Part shown: piece after piece, positions 6,933-15,588 of the stretch
Position numbering within the stretch: position 1 is the first letter of the stretch
Layout of the letters: every line of letters begins with the position of its first letter
Assembly: GCA_001803205.1 (NCBI GenBank)
Contig: MHBE01000016.1
Location: 1 to 35,153, forward strand
Direction: 5' to 3'
DNA length: 35,153 bases
DNA from: Lentisphaerae bacterium GWF2_38_69
Lineage (GTDB): Bacteria > Verrucomicrobiota > Lentisphaeria > Victivallales > GWF2-38-69
Notes under the pieces: generated by a model
The model's input: the letters and a program-made list of their open reading frames with translations, nothing else
Databases searched by the model: none
Told to the model about the DNA's origin: nothing
Made by a program: the position numbers and the translations under genes

Positions 6933-9044
6933 ATGGATTCCGGCAAAAAAAATACAGCTTTAGGGATTTTAAGAAAAGATCTGCAGCTAATCCGGTCTGA
7001 CGATCCTTATTCGGGAAAACTGTTCTGGATGATTTTTGATCCCGTAAATGACAAGTATTACAAAATCAATGAACTTGACAAGGAAATCATTTCCGCTCTT
7101 AACAGATCTTTCACACTTGAAGAATATATCTCATACCTGAAAGAAGTCATAAATTTAGATGTTTCACAAGAAAAGCTTTTGTCTGTAATTTCCTTCCTGA
7201 GGAATAACGGGCTTATGCTCCCGGAATATCGACTTGACGAAAAAAGGATTGAAGGGCTGAGAAACCTCCGGAAACGCACATGGTTCGACAGGCTTTTGAA
7301 CGCTTACTTATTCTTTAAAATACCCGTATGGTACCCTGATGATTTTTTAAATAGAACCATAAAAAAAGTTAATTTTATCTTTAATATCTGGACTATATGG
7401 ATAATCGTCTTTATCGCGGTAATTGGTTATCTTCAAGTCCTGATAAACTGGAACAGGTTTATATCAGAAGTAATTTCAACTTTTAATATTAACGGAGCCA
7501 TCCGTTATATCTTTGTCATTGCGGCAGTTAAAATTCTCCATGAGCTTGCGCATTGCTACGCGGCAAAATACCTGGGGTCAAGGGTAAGATGCGTGGGTAT
7601 AGGGATAATATTCCTGATGCCGCGATTATATACAGACATAACGGATTCATGGAGAATAACCAATCCTAAAAAAAGAGCTGTAATAGACTCTGCCGGAATT
7701 CTCGTGGAGTTGATGATAGGAGGAATCGCCGCATATATCTGGGCAAAAATCCCCCCCGGATTGCTCAATTCTCTGGCTTATTATCTTTGTACTGTAAGCA
7801 TTATCAACACCCTTTTCATCAACGGGAACCCCTTTATAAGATTTGACGGGTATTATCTTCTTTCCGATCTAGTCGGAGTAGAGAATCTCATGAAGAAGAC
7901 AGTTGATGCCTGGGATAAAATCTTTGAATTTCTTTTTTTAGGAATAAAATTTTCAAGGAAAAAACTTAAAGCAATAGCCGGGAACAAGTACGCGCTCATA
8001 ATTATCTATGGATTATTTACTTTCGTATACAGAATATTTCTTTATACAGGTTTTGTTCTGATAGTATATTATATGTTTTTCAAGGCTTTGGGCATACTGC
8101 TGGCCATTGCTGAAATACACCTTCTTTTCTATCGTCCGCTGAAAGGACTCATTCTGAAGCTCAGATCAGCAAAAAAGATCAGAAAGGGAAAGACCTCGAG
8201 AACAGCGTTAGCTGTCTTTATAATTATATTCATTCTGATTATAGCTCCTCTGCCATGGAACACCTCCATACCCTGCATTTCAGTATCGACCCAAAAAGAA
8301 TATCTTTATATGCATCAGGACGGCTTTTTTGTTAACTCAATTGATGATTCGGCGACAGTCGCAAAAGATCAGACAATCGCACAATTCTATAATCCGTATA
8401 TACAATGGGAGCTCAATCGCCAGAAACTCCAGCTGGAGATGGCCAAAGTGACACTAGATCAGATATACAGCGATCCCACGAAATTGGAACTTACAAGAAT
8501 ATATGAAGAACGAAAAAGAAGAACAGAATCTACTATCAAAGATTTGGAGAAGCAAATTGCATCCCTCTGCTTTAAAGCAGATTTTCCCGGTAAGTTTATT
8601 ATGTCGGATAAAAATTTACAACAGGGAAAATGGTACAGGAAAGGCGACTTTTTCGGAGAAGTAGCAGATCCTGAAAAACCTGAAATTCTGGCTTATGCCA
8701 GTGAGTCGGCGGCAAAGGATATATCGGTGGGAGATTCAGTAACAATCCATCTGGGCAACGACATTAAGAGCTACTACGGAACTGTAAGCTATATTGACAA
8801 TGTGCCTGCATCGTTATTGAAACAGAGCCCTCTTCTTGATGCTTTCGGAGGACCGATAGAAACAATTCCCCAAGAGAACAATCTATTCAAATTAAAAGAC
8901 AGATGCTATGAAATAACCATTTGCGTTGATACAAAGATCCCTCTTGAGAAGACAGGACTTGTCAATATCAGGATTTATAAATCTATGGCTTATTATTTAT
9001 TTAAAAACATTCTGGCTCCGTTGCAGAAAGAGCTTTCCTTCTGA
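6933..9044 (+). CDS. PqqD-like / M50 site-2-protease-like / HlyD fusion membrane protein, 703 aa
   Basis: Residues about 15-110 resemble a PqqD-type winged-helix module. Membrane segments start near 150. The zinc motif HELAH is at 203-207 in a transmembrane helix, and the second M50 motif NPFIRFDGYYL is at 299-309, where D305 should be the third zinc ligand, so the metalloprotease core looks complete. More helices lie at about 243-275, 278-296, 350-405 and 423-445. Residues about 450-703 form a HlyD-like part: a lipoyl-type segment, a coiled coil at about 490-545 (RIYEERKRRTESTIKDLEK), ADFPGKF and a final barrel. It ends in YYLFKNILAPL, echoing the protein upstream. Known relatives combine M50 and biotinyl-lipoyl domains next to adaptor genes; the substrate is not known. 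I infer it is the inner-membrane component of this locus, either cleaving or exporting the giant protein. No ribosome site is evident. Confidence 0.87.
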   Translation: MDSGKKNTALGILRKDLQLIRSDDPYSGKLFWMIFDPVNDKYYKINELDKEIISALNRSFTLEEYISYLKEVINLDVSQEKLLSVISFLRNNGLMLPEYRLDEKRIEGLRNLRKRTWFDRLLNAYLFFKIPVWYPDDFLNRTIKKVNFIFNIWTIWIIVFIAVIGYLQVLINWNRFISEVISTFNINGAIRYIFVIAAVKILHELAHCYAAKYLGSRVRCVGIGIIFLMPRLYTDITDSWRITNPKKRAVIDSAGILVELMIGGIAAYIWAKIPPGLLNSLAYYLCTVSIINTLFINGNPFIRFDGYYLLSDLVGVENLMKKTVDAWDKIFEFLFLGIKFSRKKLKAIAGNKYALIIIYGLFTFVYRIFLYTGFVLIVYYMFFKALGILLAIAEIHLLFYRPLKGLILKLRSAKKIRKGKTSRTALAVFIIIFILIIAPLPWNTSIPCISVSTQKEYLYMHQDGFFVNSIDDSATVAKDQTIAQFYNPYIQWELNRQKLQLEMAKVTLDQIYSDPTKLELTRIYEERKRRTESTIKDLEKQIASLCFKADFPGKFIMSDKNLQQGKWYRKGDFFGEVADPEKPEILAYASESAAKDISVGDSVTIHLGNDIKSYYGTVSYIDNVPASLLKQSPLLDAFGGPIETIPQENNLFKLKDRCYEITICVDTKIPLEKTGLVNIRIYKSMAYYLFKNILAPLQKELSF

Positions 9045-9054
9045 TAAAATGTAG

Positions 9055-9185
9055 ATATTCAGTAAAGCATGTTCCGTTGAGGGAGTCGGCCAGGGATGCG
9101 TCCCTACCAATACCGCCGAGGACGATTGTCCCTCTTACAAGCGGACGACTGCGGAGAGTCGTCCCTACCTTGGGGACATCCCTAC
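9055..9185. repeat. Composite intergenic repeat between the M50-HlyD gene and the convergent peptide-binding gene
   Basis: It starts with a GTAAAGCAT...GTTGAGGGAG block also present at 4063-4085. It continues with GGGATGCGTCCCTACC, GGACGACTGCGGAGAGTCGTCC (a hairpin) and GGGACATCCC modules of the same family as those at 10851-10926 and 15160-15216. It abuts the stop codon of the minus-strand gene at 9186. No gene is supported here. Confidence 0.75.
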
Positions 9186-10820
9186 CTAACGAATGTTTGC
9201 AGAATCTGACAGGCTCATATATTTATAAGGGTGATGATCCAGGATATTCGGATGCCAGCCCTTCACATCAGGAGATATAAGAGCCATAGAAGTGTAATAG
9301 TACAAGGGCATGACAGGCATCTGATCCATGAGAAGCTTTTCTGCTTCATTAAAGTAATCATATCTGGTAGCCTGATCCGATAAAACTGAAGCATCTTCTA
9401 TGAGTTTATCATACTGTGAATTAGACCATCTTGCTCTATTATTAGTGCTGTCGGAAGTCCACATTCCAAGAAAAGTAAGAGGATCATTATAGTCTCCAAT
9501 CCAGCTTGCCGCGGCAATAGAAAAATCTCTTGTCCTGAAAGAGTCCAGATACATTTTCCACTCTTTATTAACAAGCTCTACTTTGATATTAAGATTGCTC
9601 TGCCACATAGCCTGAATAGCTTCAGCTATCTGCCTGTTTCTTTCTGAAGTATTGTACATAAGTTCAATTGTCGGAAAACCTTTGCCGTCCGGATAACCTG
9701 CGTTTGCCAGGCATTCACGGGCAAATTTGACATCGTAGGGCAGATTTGTTTTAGCCGTATAATCGCCTGTATTTGGGGGAGTAAAACTATTTGCGGGCTG
9801 TTTTCCTCCTTTGACGACATCTTCAGCCAGACTTTTTCTGTCAATTGCCAAAGACAAAGCTTTTCTGACAAGCGCGGAATCAAAAGGATATTTGTTTACA
9901 TTAAAAACCATATAATAGGTTCCCATGTACGGAGAAATATGGATAAGATCGGACTTGTTCTTCTGATAATAATCAATTTTGCTTGAGGGTACCGTATAAG
10001 TAATATGAAGCTGCCCTGCCCTGAAGGTTCTCTCTTCAGCCTGATTATCACTTATAGGGAAAAATTCTATCTGATTGAGTTTTACATTCCTGGCATCCCA
10101 GTAAAGAGGGTTTTTCACTACAGTAATTACCTTATTTACTTCCCAGTTTTTTAAAACAAACGGCCCGTCGCAAACGAGGTTTCCCGGGAGAGTCCATTTA
10201 GTACCTCTCTGATCCATAGTTCCAAACTTCTCTATTGCGTTCTTATCAATCGGAAACCATGCCATATGAGTTACGAGTGATAAAAAATAGGGCGTGGGTC
10301 TGGCAAGTTTAATCTGGAGGGTATTATCATCTAAAGCCTTTACCCCAACTTCAGAAAAATCAGCAATTATTCTCTTATTATATTTCTCAGCATTCTTCAT
10401 GCAATAAAGCATATAGGCATTCTGGCTTCCTAAAGCCGGCGACAAAATCCTTTTATAGGCATAAACAAAGTCATTTGCCGTTATCGGATCACGGTTTGAC
10501 CATTTCAGATTATCCCTGAGCTTAAAAGTATAAGTAAGGCTATCAGGGCTAACGCTCCATGATTCAGCCAAAGCAGGTTCTGGCTCAAGAGTTTCGGGGT
10601 TTTCGGAAAGCAGCCCTTCAAACAGTGCTGAAATAATTCGCTGTTCAGGAACTCCGGTCACAGTCTGTGGATCAATATCCTGAGGTTCCGAACCGTTACC
10701 TACATAGAGTATTCCCTTCTGGCTTGCTTTTTTTAGATTAGCCTCTTTTTTTGAACAGCCAACTGCAGCCAAAGTTACAATTAGCATCACGATTACAGCA
10801 AAGTTATAAAAGTTTTTCAT
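9186..10820 (-). CDS. Peptide ABC transporter substrate-binding lipoprotein (SBP_bac_5 family), 544 aa
   Basis: The N-terminus is a lipoprotein signal: KNFYN, a hydrophobic core, then the lipobox AAVGC with Cys22 as the lipidation site. The mature part has the standard family 5 features: GSEPQDIDPQTV near residue 45, LSENPETLEPEPALAESW near 72-90, FKLRDNLKWSN near 108, and the YYYTSMALISP segment near the end. Length of about 540 fits OppA-type proteins. It binds oligopeptides in the periplasm and hands them to a permease, but no permease or ATPase gene is next to it, so it may serve a transporter encoded elsewhere. No ribosome site stands out upstream of the ATG. The TAG stop directly precedes a GTAGGG repeat module. 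Confidence 0.93.
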   Translation of the reverse strand: MKNFYNFAVIVMLIVTLAAVGCSKKEANLKKASQKGILYVGNGSEPQDIDPQTVTGVPEQRIISALFEGLLSENPETLEPEPALAESWSVSPDSLTYTFKLRDNLKWSNRDPITANDFVYAYKRILSPALGSQNAYMLYCMKNAEKYNKRIIADFSEVGVKALDDNTLQIKLARPTPYFLSLVTHMAWFPIDKNAIEKFGTMDQRGTKWTLPGNLVCDGPFVLKNWEVNKVITVVKNPLYWDARNVKLNQIEFFPISDNQAEERTFRAGQLHITYTVPSSKIDYYQKNKSDLIHISPYMGTYYMVFNVNKYPFDSALVRKALSLAIDRKSLAEDVVKGGKQPANSFTPPNTGDYTAKTNLPYDVKFARECLANAGYPDGKGFPTIELMYNTSERNRQIAEAIQAMWQSNLNIKVELVNKEWKMYLDSFRTRDFSIAAASWIGDYNDPLTFLGMWTSDSTNNRARWSNSQYDKLIEDASVLSDQATRYDYFNEAEKLLMDQMPVMPLYYYTSMALISPDVKGWHPNILDHHPYKYMSLSDSANIR

Positions 10821-10850
10821 ATTTTTTTTATTTTATTTAAGACAGTATCA

Positions 10851-10932
10851 CGGACGCCTCACTAGGGCGACTCTCTCCGAGAGCGCCGATTCCGGACGCC
10901 TCGGAGATGCGTCCCTACCTTGGGCGTCCCTA
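10851..10932. repeat. Intergenic GGACGCCTC / GTAGGG repeat between parC and the peptide-binding gene
   Basis: It contains TAGGGCGACTCTCTCCGAGA (stem CTCTC/GAGAG), CGGACGCCTCGGAGATGCGT and CCCTACC modules shared with the other repeats of the window. Its right end overlaps the TAG stop codon of parC (10930-10932). Confidence 0.75.
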
Positions 10933-13260
10933 CAATCCTAAATTGGGCTGTACAATACCCCAATCATCTTCTTTATTATCCGTAGGTTTTTTCCTGTACG
11001 CAGAAGCTGATTTTGTCTTGTCCTTTTTCTGGTTATTTTTTCTTTCTTTCTTTGTATCATCAGAGATATCATCATCTCCGAAGAGAGAAAGCACATTCTC
11101 GTCATTCTTTGCAGGGGCTAAATCAGTCTCTTCAAGAACTTCATGAATTTCTTCAATAATATTAGGAATAACTGGCTCTTCCTTAATCGCATCTGATTCC
11201 TGCACAGTTTCAGGTGTTTGAACAGTATCTATCTGCCCTTTAAAGACGAATTTTGTAATTTTCCTAGCGGTCAGGAGGAACCCTCTGGCTCCTGGAGCCC
11301 TTAGCTCTACTTTGGAAAAATCTGCTTCGATTGATGAATCCTTATTCTTTCTGGATTTTTCCAAAACACACTCGTAAACAGATTTTTCACGGATAACAAT
11401 AAGCTCAAGCTGGCATCCCTGAGGAATAAGATTGTACTCTTTATCCCTGATATATTTAGATACGACACTTCGTTTGATAAAATACTTGCCTGAACTGCGT
11501 TCCTTATAAATGACTGAATAAACTGTGTTCTTATCATATTTATTGAAATAGAAGAGTTTACCGACATATATCTTCTGAGGGATTGAGATAATTTTATATC
11601 TTCCGCTCTTCTCTATACAAATAAGGTTATCAAACTCATTGCAGAGAATTGATTCTTCACTTTTTACAGATGAGCCAATATAACCGTTGCCCCTGTCCCA
11701 GCCTACTTTTATATTATTCAGAGCCACAGCCTTCTTGTCTATCTCCTCAAATTCTTCTTCAATCTCAGTTCTTCTGGGAAAGTTTCCGGCATATAATTTT
11801 ATGAGGTTTTCCAGGTATGCGATAGTAAATTTCTTAATAGATTTTAGGTTTTTTTCGACAATTTTTATCTGGGCATTGATCTGATCAATTTCTTCAAGGT
11901 TCCTGTTGATATCATATCTGGAAATTTTCCTTATAGGAATAGCAAGGAGTTTCTCAATATCAGTGTCGACAATCTCTCTTCTGAGATCTGAAATATACTT
12001 TTGCAAGCCTGTTCTTACTGCATTTAGTACGAGTTCATAGGTCTCGCATTCTTCTATCTTTTTATAAATTCTGTTTTCAATAAAGATTCTTTCCAGTGTC
12101 TTTTCATGGAATTTGTCATTAAGCCTTCCAAGTTCAATTTCCAGCTCTCTTCTGAGGTAGTTCACGAGAGCATCTGTAGTGTAACGGATAATTTCTGATA
12201 CCGTCATCACCACCGGATGATTATCTTTAATAACAAGTATTGAAGATTTAACCGACATTGAGCAGTCGGTGTACATATATAACGCTTTAAGCGTTTTTTC
12301 AGGGTTATAACCTCTGGCAGGAAGCACTTCAATCTCGATTCTTTCAGCAGTATAATCATTGATTGAGGCTATTTTAATTTTATTTTTATTAGCGGCTTTT
12401 TCTATGGAAGCAATGAGCTTTTCGGTATCTGTCATTGCCGGGATTTCTCGGATTATCAATCTTCTTCCATCTATTTCAACTTTTGCTCTGATAGTTATCT
12501 TTCCATTGCCGTCGCTATATTCTGCGACATTCATCACCCCTCCCTGCAAAAAGTCAGGGAAAAGCTGAAATTTCTCTCCTTTTAGATAGGCTACCTGCGC
12601 CTCAAGAACTTCTCTGAAGTTGTGTGAAAGTATTCTTGTGGTCATCCCGGGCGCAATACCTTCCTGTCCTACAAGAAGAATTACAGGAATCTTAGCCGGC
12701 AAGTAAAGCGGCTCCTTATTCCTTCCGTCATAGGAATCAGTAAATTCGGTTATATCTGAGTTGAATAAAACTTCTTTTGCAAGGGCGTTAAGTCTAGCTT
12801 CAATATATCTTGCCGCAGCTGCCGCGTCTCCTGTGAAAATATTGCCGAAGTTTCCCTGTTTTTCTATAAAAAGTTCCTTGTTGGCCAAACCTACCAAAGC
12901 TTCATAAATAGGCGCATCGCCATGAGGATGATATTGCATGCAGTGTCCTACAATATTGGCCACCTTGTTGAACTTTCCGTCATCCATCTTAAAAAGAGAC
13001 CACAAAATACGCCTCTGAACAGGTTTTAATCCATCTCTGATTTCCGGGATAGCTCTATCTTTGATAACATAGGAGGCGTATTCTATATAATTACTGCTTA
13101 TCAGCCTTCTAAGATGAGTGTTGGTTGTATCATTGGCAGCCAGTTGGTTTTCAGCCGAAATGTGCTCATGGTTGTCTTCTGTTTCAATTTTCTGCGTATC
13201 TTCTTCAGAATAAGCTTCTACCTGAGATTCATCTATTTTTTTATCTTTATCGTAAAACAT
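10930..13260 (-). CDS. parC: DNA topoisomerase IV subunit A
   Basis: The type IIA topoisomerase A-subunit core is clear: an IPEIRDGLKPVQRRIL block near 70, HPHGDAPIYEALV near 105-120, and the catalytic tyrosine in AAARYIEARL (Tyr152 when counted from the ATG). It cuts and passes DNA strands together with the ParE partner encoded directly upstream, and acts in chromosome decatenation. At about 776 residues it is shorter than GyrA: the C-terminal beta-propeller region (about 510-680) looks reduced and is followed by an acidic then lysine-rich tail. The ATG at 13260 is chosen. TTG at 13272 would add four residues and overlap parE by 8 bases. Pairing with ParE, and similarity to the ParC type of Bacteroidota and Chlamydiota, favours topoisomerase IV over gyrase. 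Confidence 0.93.
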   Translation of the reverse strand: MFYDKDKKIDESQVEAYSEEDTQKIETEDNHEHISAENQLAANDTTNTHLRRLISSNYIEYASYVIKDRAIPEIRDGLKPVQRRILWSLFKMDDGKFNKVANIVGHCMQYHPHGDAPIYEALVGLANKELFIEKQGNFGNIFTGDAAAAARYIEARLNALAKEVLFNSDITEFTDSYDGRNKEPLYLPAKIPVILLVGQEGIAPGMTTRILSHNFREVLEAQVAYLKGEKFQLFPDFLQGGVMNVAEYSDGNGKITIRAKVEIDGRRLIIREIPAMTDTEKLIASIEKAANKNKIKIASINDYTAERIEIEVLPARGYNPEKTLKALYMYTDCSMSVKSSILVIKDNHPVVMTVSEIIRYTTDALVNYLRRELEIELGRLNDKFHEKTLERIFIENRIYKKIEECETYELVLNAVRTGLQKYISDLRREIVDTDIEKLLAIPIRKISRYDINRNLEEIDQINAQIKIVEKNLKSIKKFTIAYLENLIKLYAGNFPRRTEIEEEFEEIDKKAVALNNIKVGWDRGNGYIGSSVKSEESILCNEFDNLICIEKSGRYKIISIPQKIYVGKLFYFNKYDKNTVYSVIYKERSSGKYFIKRSVVSKYIRDKEYNLIPQGCQLELIVIREKSVYECVLEKSRKNKDSSIEADFSKVELRAPGARGFLLTARKITKFVFKGQIDTVQTPETVQESDAIKEEPVIPNIIEEIHEVLEETDLAPAKNDENVLSLFGDDDISDDTKKERKNNQKKDKTKSASAYRKKPTDNKEDDWGIVQPNLGL

Positions 13261-13264
13261 TATA

Positions 13265-15064
13265 TCAAACAAGGTTATTCATTATATAGTCTCTTCTTTC
13301 AGGGGTATTTTCACCCATATAGAACTCAAGAATAGCAGGAATATCTCTCATATAGTCCACATTGATATTTATAAGTTTGATATCCTTGCCTATAAACTGA
13401 CCGAATTCGGACGGTGATATCTCTCCAAGGCCTTTAAATCTGGTTACCTCCGCACCTTTCCTGCTCAATTTCTCAACAGCTCTGTTCATCTCTTCCTCAT
13501 CATAGCAGTATATAGTTTCCTTTTTGTTTCTTACTCTGAAGAGTGGCGTTTCAAGGATATAAAGATGGCCTGAGAGTACGAGCTGTTCGAAAAAAGTAAG
13601 AAAGAATGTGATCAGGAGGTTTCTGATATGCAGTCCATCCACATCGGAATCAGTGGCTATGACAACTTTTTCATAACGGAGGTTTTCTATGTCTTCTTCG
13701 ATATTAAGAGCCTGCATAATATAATAAAACTCTTCATTTTTATAGACATTGTCAAAACTCTGTTTAAAGCAATTCAGCGGTTTTCCCCTAAGAGAAAAAA
13801 TGGCCTGTGCCAGGACATCGCGGCAGCTTACCATTGAACCTGCGGCGGATTGACCCTCTGTTAGAAACAACATTGAGTTCTTGCCTTTCAAACTTCCGTC
13901 ATCCAAATGGAATTTACAGTCCTTGAGCTTTGGAATTTTCAAAGACATTCTTTTAGCTTTTTCTTTGGATTCCTTTTTAACAGCCTGTATATCTTTTCTG
14001 ACTTTTTCATTAAGCGTAACTTTTTCAAGAATTATTTCAGATTCCTGAGAATGCTTATGCAAAAAATCGACAAATGCATCTTTTACCGACGCGACTATCC
14101 ATGCCCTGATATCAGCATTGCCCAACTTGTTTTTTGTCTGTGATTCAAATATAGGTTCTTTAAGTTTTACAGCTATGGCTCCTACAATTCCGTCGCGAAC
14201 ATCTGAACCCTGAAAACTCTTGCCGGAAAACTCATTTATACCTTTTAATATCCCTTCTTTGAAGGCAGAAAGGTGAGTGCCTCCGTCGTTGGTGTATTGT
14301 CCGTTTACAAATGAATAATGATTTTCCCCATAGTTAGGAGTGTGGCAGAAAGCAAACTCAAGATTCTGTTCCCGATGGTAGAAAATCTCATACATTTTCT
14401 CTTCTCCCACCTCATTATCAATCAAATCCCTGAGCCCATTTTTAGAGTAGAATTTTTCTTCATTAAAAAACAGGGAAAGTCCGCTATTGAGATATGCATA
14501 CATCCAAAGTCGCTTCTTGATATAATCCGAATCAAAGGAGTACTTATGAAACATCTGCACAGAAGGAATAAAAGTAACTTTAGTCCCGTCTTTATCGTCT
14601 GTCTTTCCTGTCTTTGTTTCAAGCATTCCCCCTTCGGAAAAAAGAGCCTTGAAGAATTTGCCTTCCCTGTGAGAGATTACCTCAAAATGTTCAGAAAGGG
14701 CATTCACTGCCTTTGTCCCTACTCCATTAAGCCCTACTGAAAATTGGAATACATCGTCGTTGAATTTACCTCCGGTATTTATTACAGATACACATTCGAC
14801 TACCTTTCCAAGAGGAATGCCTCTTCCGTAATCCCGTATCGATAGAGAAGCCTCATTAAGTTCAATATCAATCCTTTTCCCAAATCCCATTATGAACTCA
14901 TCCACACTATTGTCAATGATTTCTTTGAACAGGATATAAATGCCATCATCGGGGTGGGAGCCATTCCCCATTCTTCCAATATACATTCCGGGTCTGGCTC
15001 TGATGTGTTCAAGAGAACTGAGAGTCTTTATCTTGTCTTCAGTGTAATTGTGTTCAAGCGCCAT
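13265..15064 (-). CDS. parE: DNA topoisomerase IV subunit B
   Basis: The GHKL ATPase signature is present (EIIDNSVDE near 48-56, DYGRGIP near 77, GLNGVGTKAVNALS near 110). The TOPRIM parts follow: TEGQSAAGSM near 402 and ATDSDVDGLH near 468. At 599 residues it is a compact ParE without the GyrB insertion. It supplies ATP-driven DNA gating for the ParC subunit, whose gene follows with a few bases of overlap or spacing, so the pair is one transcription unit. The phrase GGKFNDDVFQFSVGLNGVG is typical of ParE in Bacteroidota- and Chlamydiota-like lineages. No ribosome site stands out upstream of the ATG. Confidence 0.94.
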   Translation of the reverse strand: MALEHNYTEDKIKTLSSLEHIRARPGMYIGRMGNGSHPDDGIYILFKEIIDNSVDEFIMGFGKRIDIELNEASLSIRDYGRGIPLGKVVECVSVINTGGKFNDDVFQFSVGLNGVGTKAVNALSEHFEVISHREGKFFKALFSEGGMLETKTGKTDDKDGTKVTFIPSVQMFHKYSFDSDYIKKRLWMYAYLNSGLSLFFNEEKFYSKNGLRDLIDNEVGEEKMYEIFYHREQNLEFAFCHTPNYGENHYSFVNGQYTNDGGTHLSAFKEGILKGINEFSGKSFQGSDVRDGIVGAIAVKLKEPIFESQTKNKLGNADIRAWIVASVKDAFVDFLHKHSQESEIILEKVTLNEKVRKDIQAVKKESKEKAKRMSLKIPKLKDCKFHLDDGSLKGKNSMLFLTEGQSAAGSMVSCRDVLAQAIFSLRGKPLNCFKQSFDNVYKNEEFYYIMQALNIEEDIENLRYEKVVIATDSDVDGLHIRNLLITFFLTFFEQLVLSGHLYILETPLFRVRNKKETIYCYDEEEMNRAVEKLSRKGAEVTRFKGLGEISPSEFGQFIGKDIKLININVDYMRDIPAILEFYMGENTPERRDYIMNNLV

Positions 15065-15159
15065 ATATGATCAATTTAAAAGCTAAATTTATCCATGATG
15101 AAGTATAGCCTATTAAAAAGAGAAGTTAAACCAGTTCCGTTTTGTTTTTCGAACTTATA

Positions 15160-15216
15160 GGTAGGGACGGTTCTCCGAGGCGTCCGCCCGGCGGTCTCGG
15201 AGAGACACGCCCTACC
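15160..15216. repeat. Palindromic repeat with GGTAGGG / CCCTACC ends
   Basis: The 57-bp unit begins GGTAGGG and ends CCCTACC. Its arms are related inverted modules: TTCTCCGAGGCGTCC on the left and GGTCTCGGAGAGACACGCC on the right, with CGCCCGGC between. The right arm is the inverted form of the opening of the repeats at 3868 and 4209. The shape is that of a REP- or MITE-like element. Confidence 0.75.
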
Positions 15217-15242
15217 AGATTTTGCATACATTATTTCCCTGG

Positions 15243-15273
15243 TTAGGTAGCTCGGAGTTCTGACCCTACCTAA
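15243..15273. repeat. Short inverted repeat TTAGGTAG...CTACCTAA
   Basis: Perfect 8-bp arms (15243-15250 and 15266-15273) enclose 15 bases. CCTACCTAA also occurs at 9182-9190 at the end of the peptide-binding gene, so this appears to be a minimal member of the same repeat family. Confidence 0.55.
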
Positions 15274-15366
15274 TAAAGCTACATGAATTTCGAAAATCAT
15301 TTCGTGATAGATATAAAAGCCTTTCAAAATAAATAGTTTACAGTAAATGCAGGTTCCGTCTTATTA

Positions 15367-15588
15367 TCATTCATAAATCTTTTCGTCGTCTATCATGTGC
15401 AGGGAATCAAGAAAAAGTTCTGTGCTAATCAATTCTTTTTGTCTGAGTCCAGAGAAGATTTCCATATATTGGATAGGCGTTATAAAAAGTTCTCCGTTAA
15501 TTTCTTTGGCGGTTAGTGTAAATTTCTTTTTAATGTCTTCATTTCCTCTAAGTATCCTGATAAGAATATCTGAGTCGATAATTATCAT
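15367..15588 (-). pseudogene. Truncated PIN-domain toxin (VapC-like), 73 aa left
   Basis: The first half of a PIN nuclease is clear: IIIDSDILIRILRG with the first acidic residue at position 5, and TPIQYMEIFSGLR with the conserved Glu near 43. Intact VapC toxins are about 125-140 residues and carry further acidic residues in the second half (a D-A-hydrophobic-I-A type motif). Here the frame stops after residue 73, and no other frame beyond it continues the domain. The repeats at 15160-15273 lie just downstream, so a deletion or repeat-linked rearrangement may have removed the end. The ATG overlaps the antitoxin stop (ATGA), the normal arrangement of such pairs. It is probably inactive as a nuclease. 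Confidence 0.75.

Larger units (their letters stand above)
15065..15366. other. Gene-free 302-bp stretch with palindromic repeats
   Basis: No supportable gene. It holds the GGTAGGG palindrome at 15160-15216, a short TTAGGTAG/CTACCTAA inverted repeat at 15243-15273, and a piece (about 15211-15241) that is the reverse complement of 4191-4217. The promoter of parE must lie near 15065-15150, where I see only AT-rich sequence. Confidence 0.7.

Noticed and set aside
9077-9280. Plus-strand open frame over the end of the peptide-binding gene
   Set aside because: Half of it is intergenic repeat, half is antisense to a certain gene.
10930-15064. Calling the pair gyrA/gyrB
   Set aside because: Compact 599-residue B subunit, reduced C-terminal domain of the A subunit and tight gene coupling fit topoisomerase IV better.
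15076-15327. Minus-strand open frame between parE and the toxin remnant, as a possible continuation of the PIN toxin
   Set aside because: It passes through the palindromic repeats and contains nothing resembling the missing PIN half.
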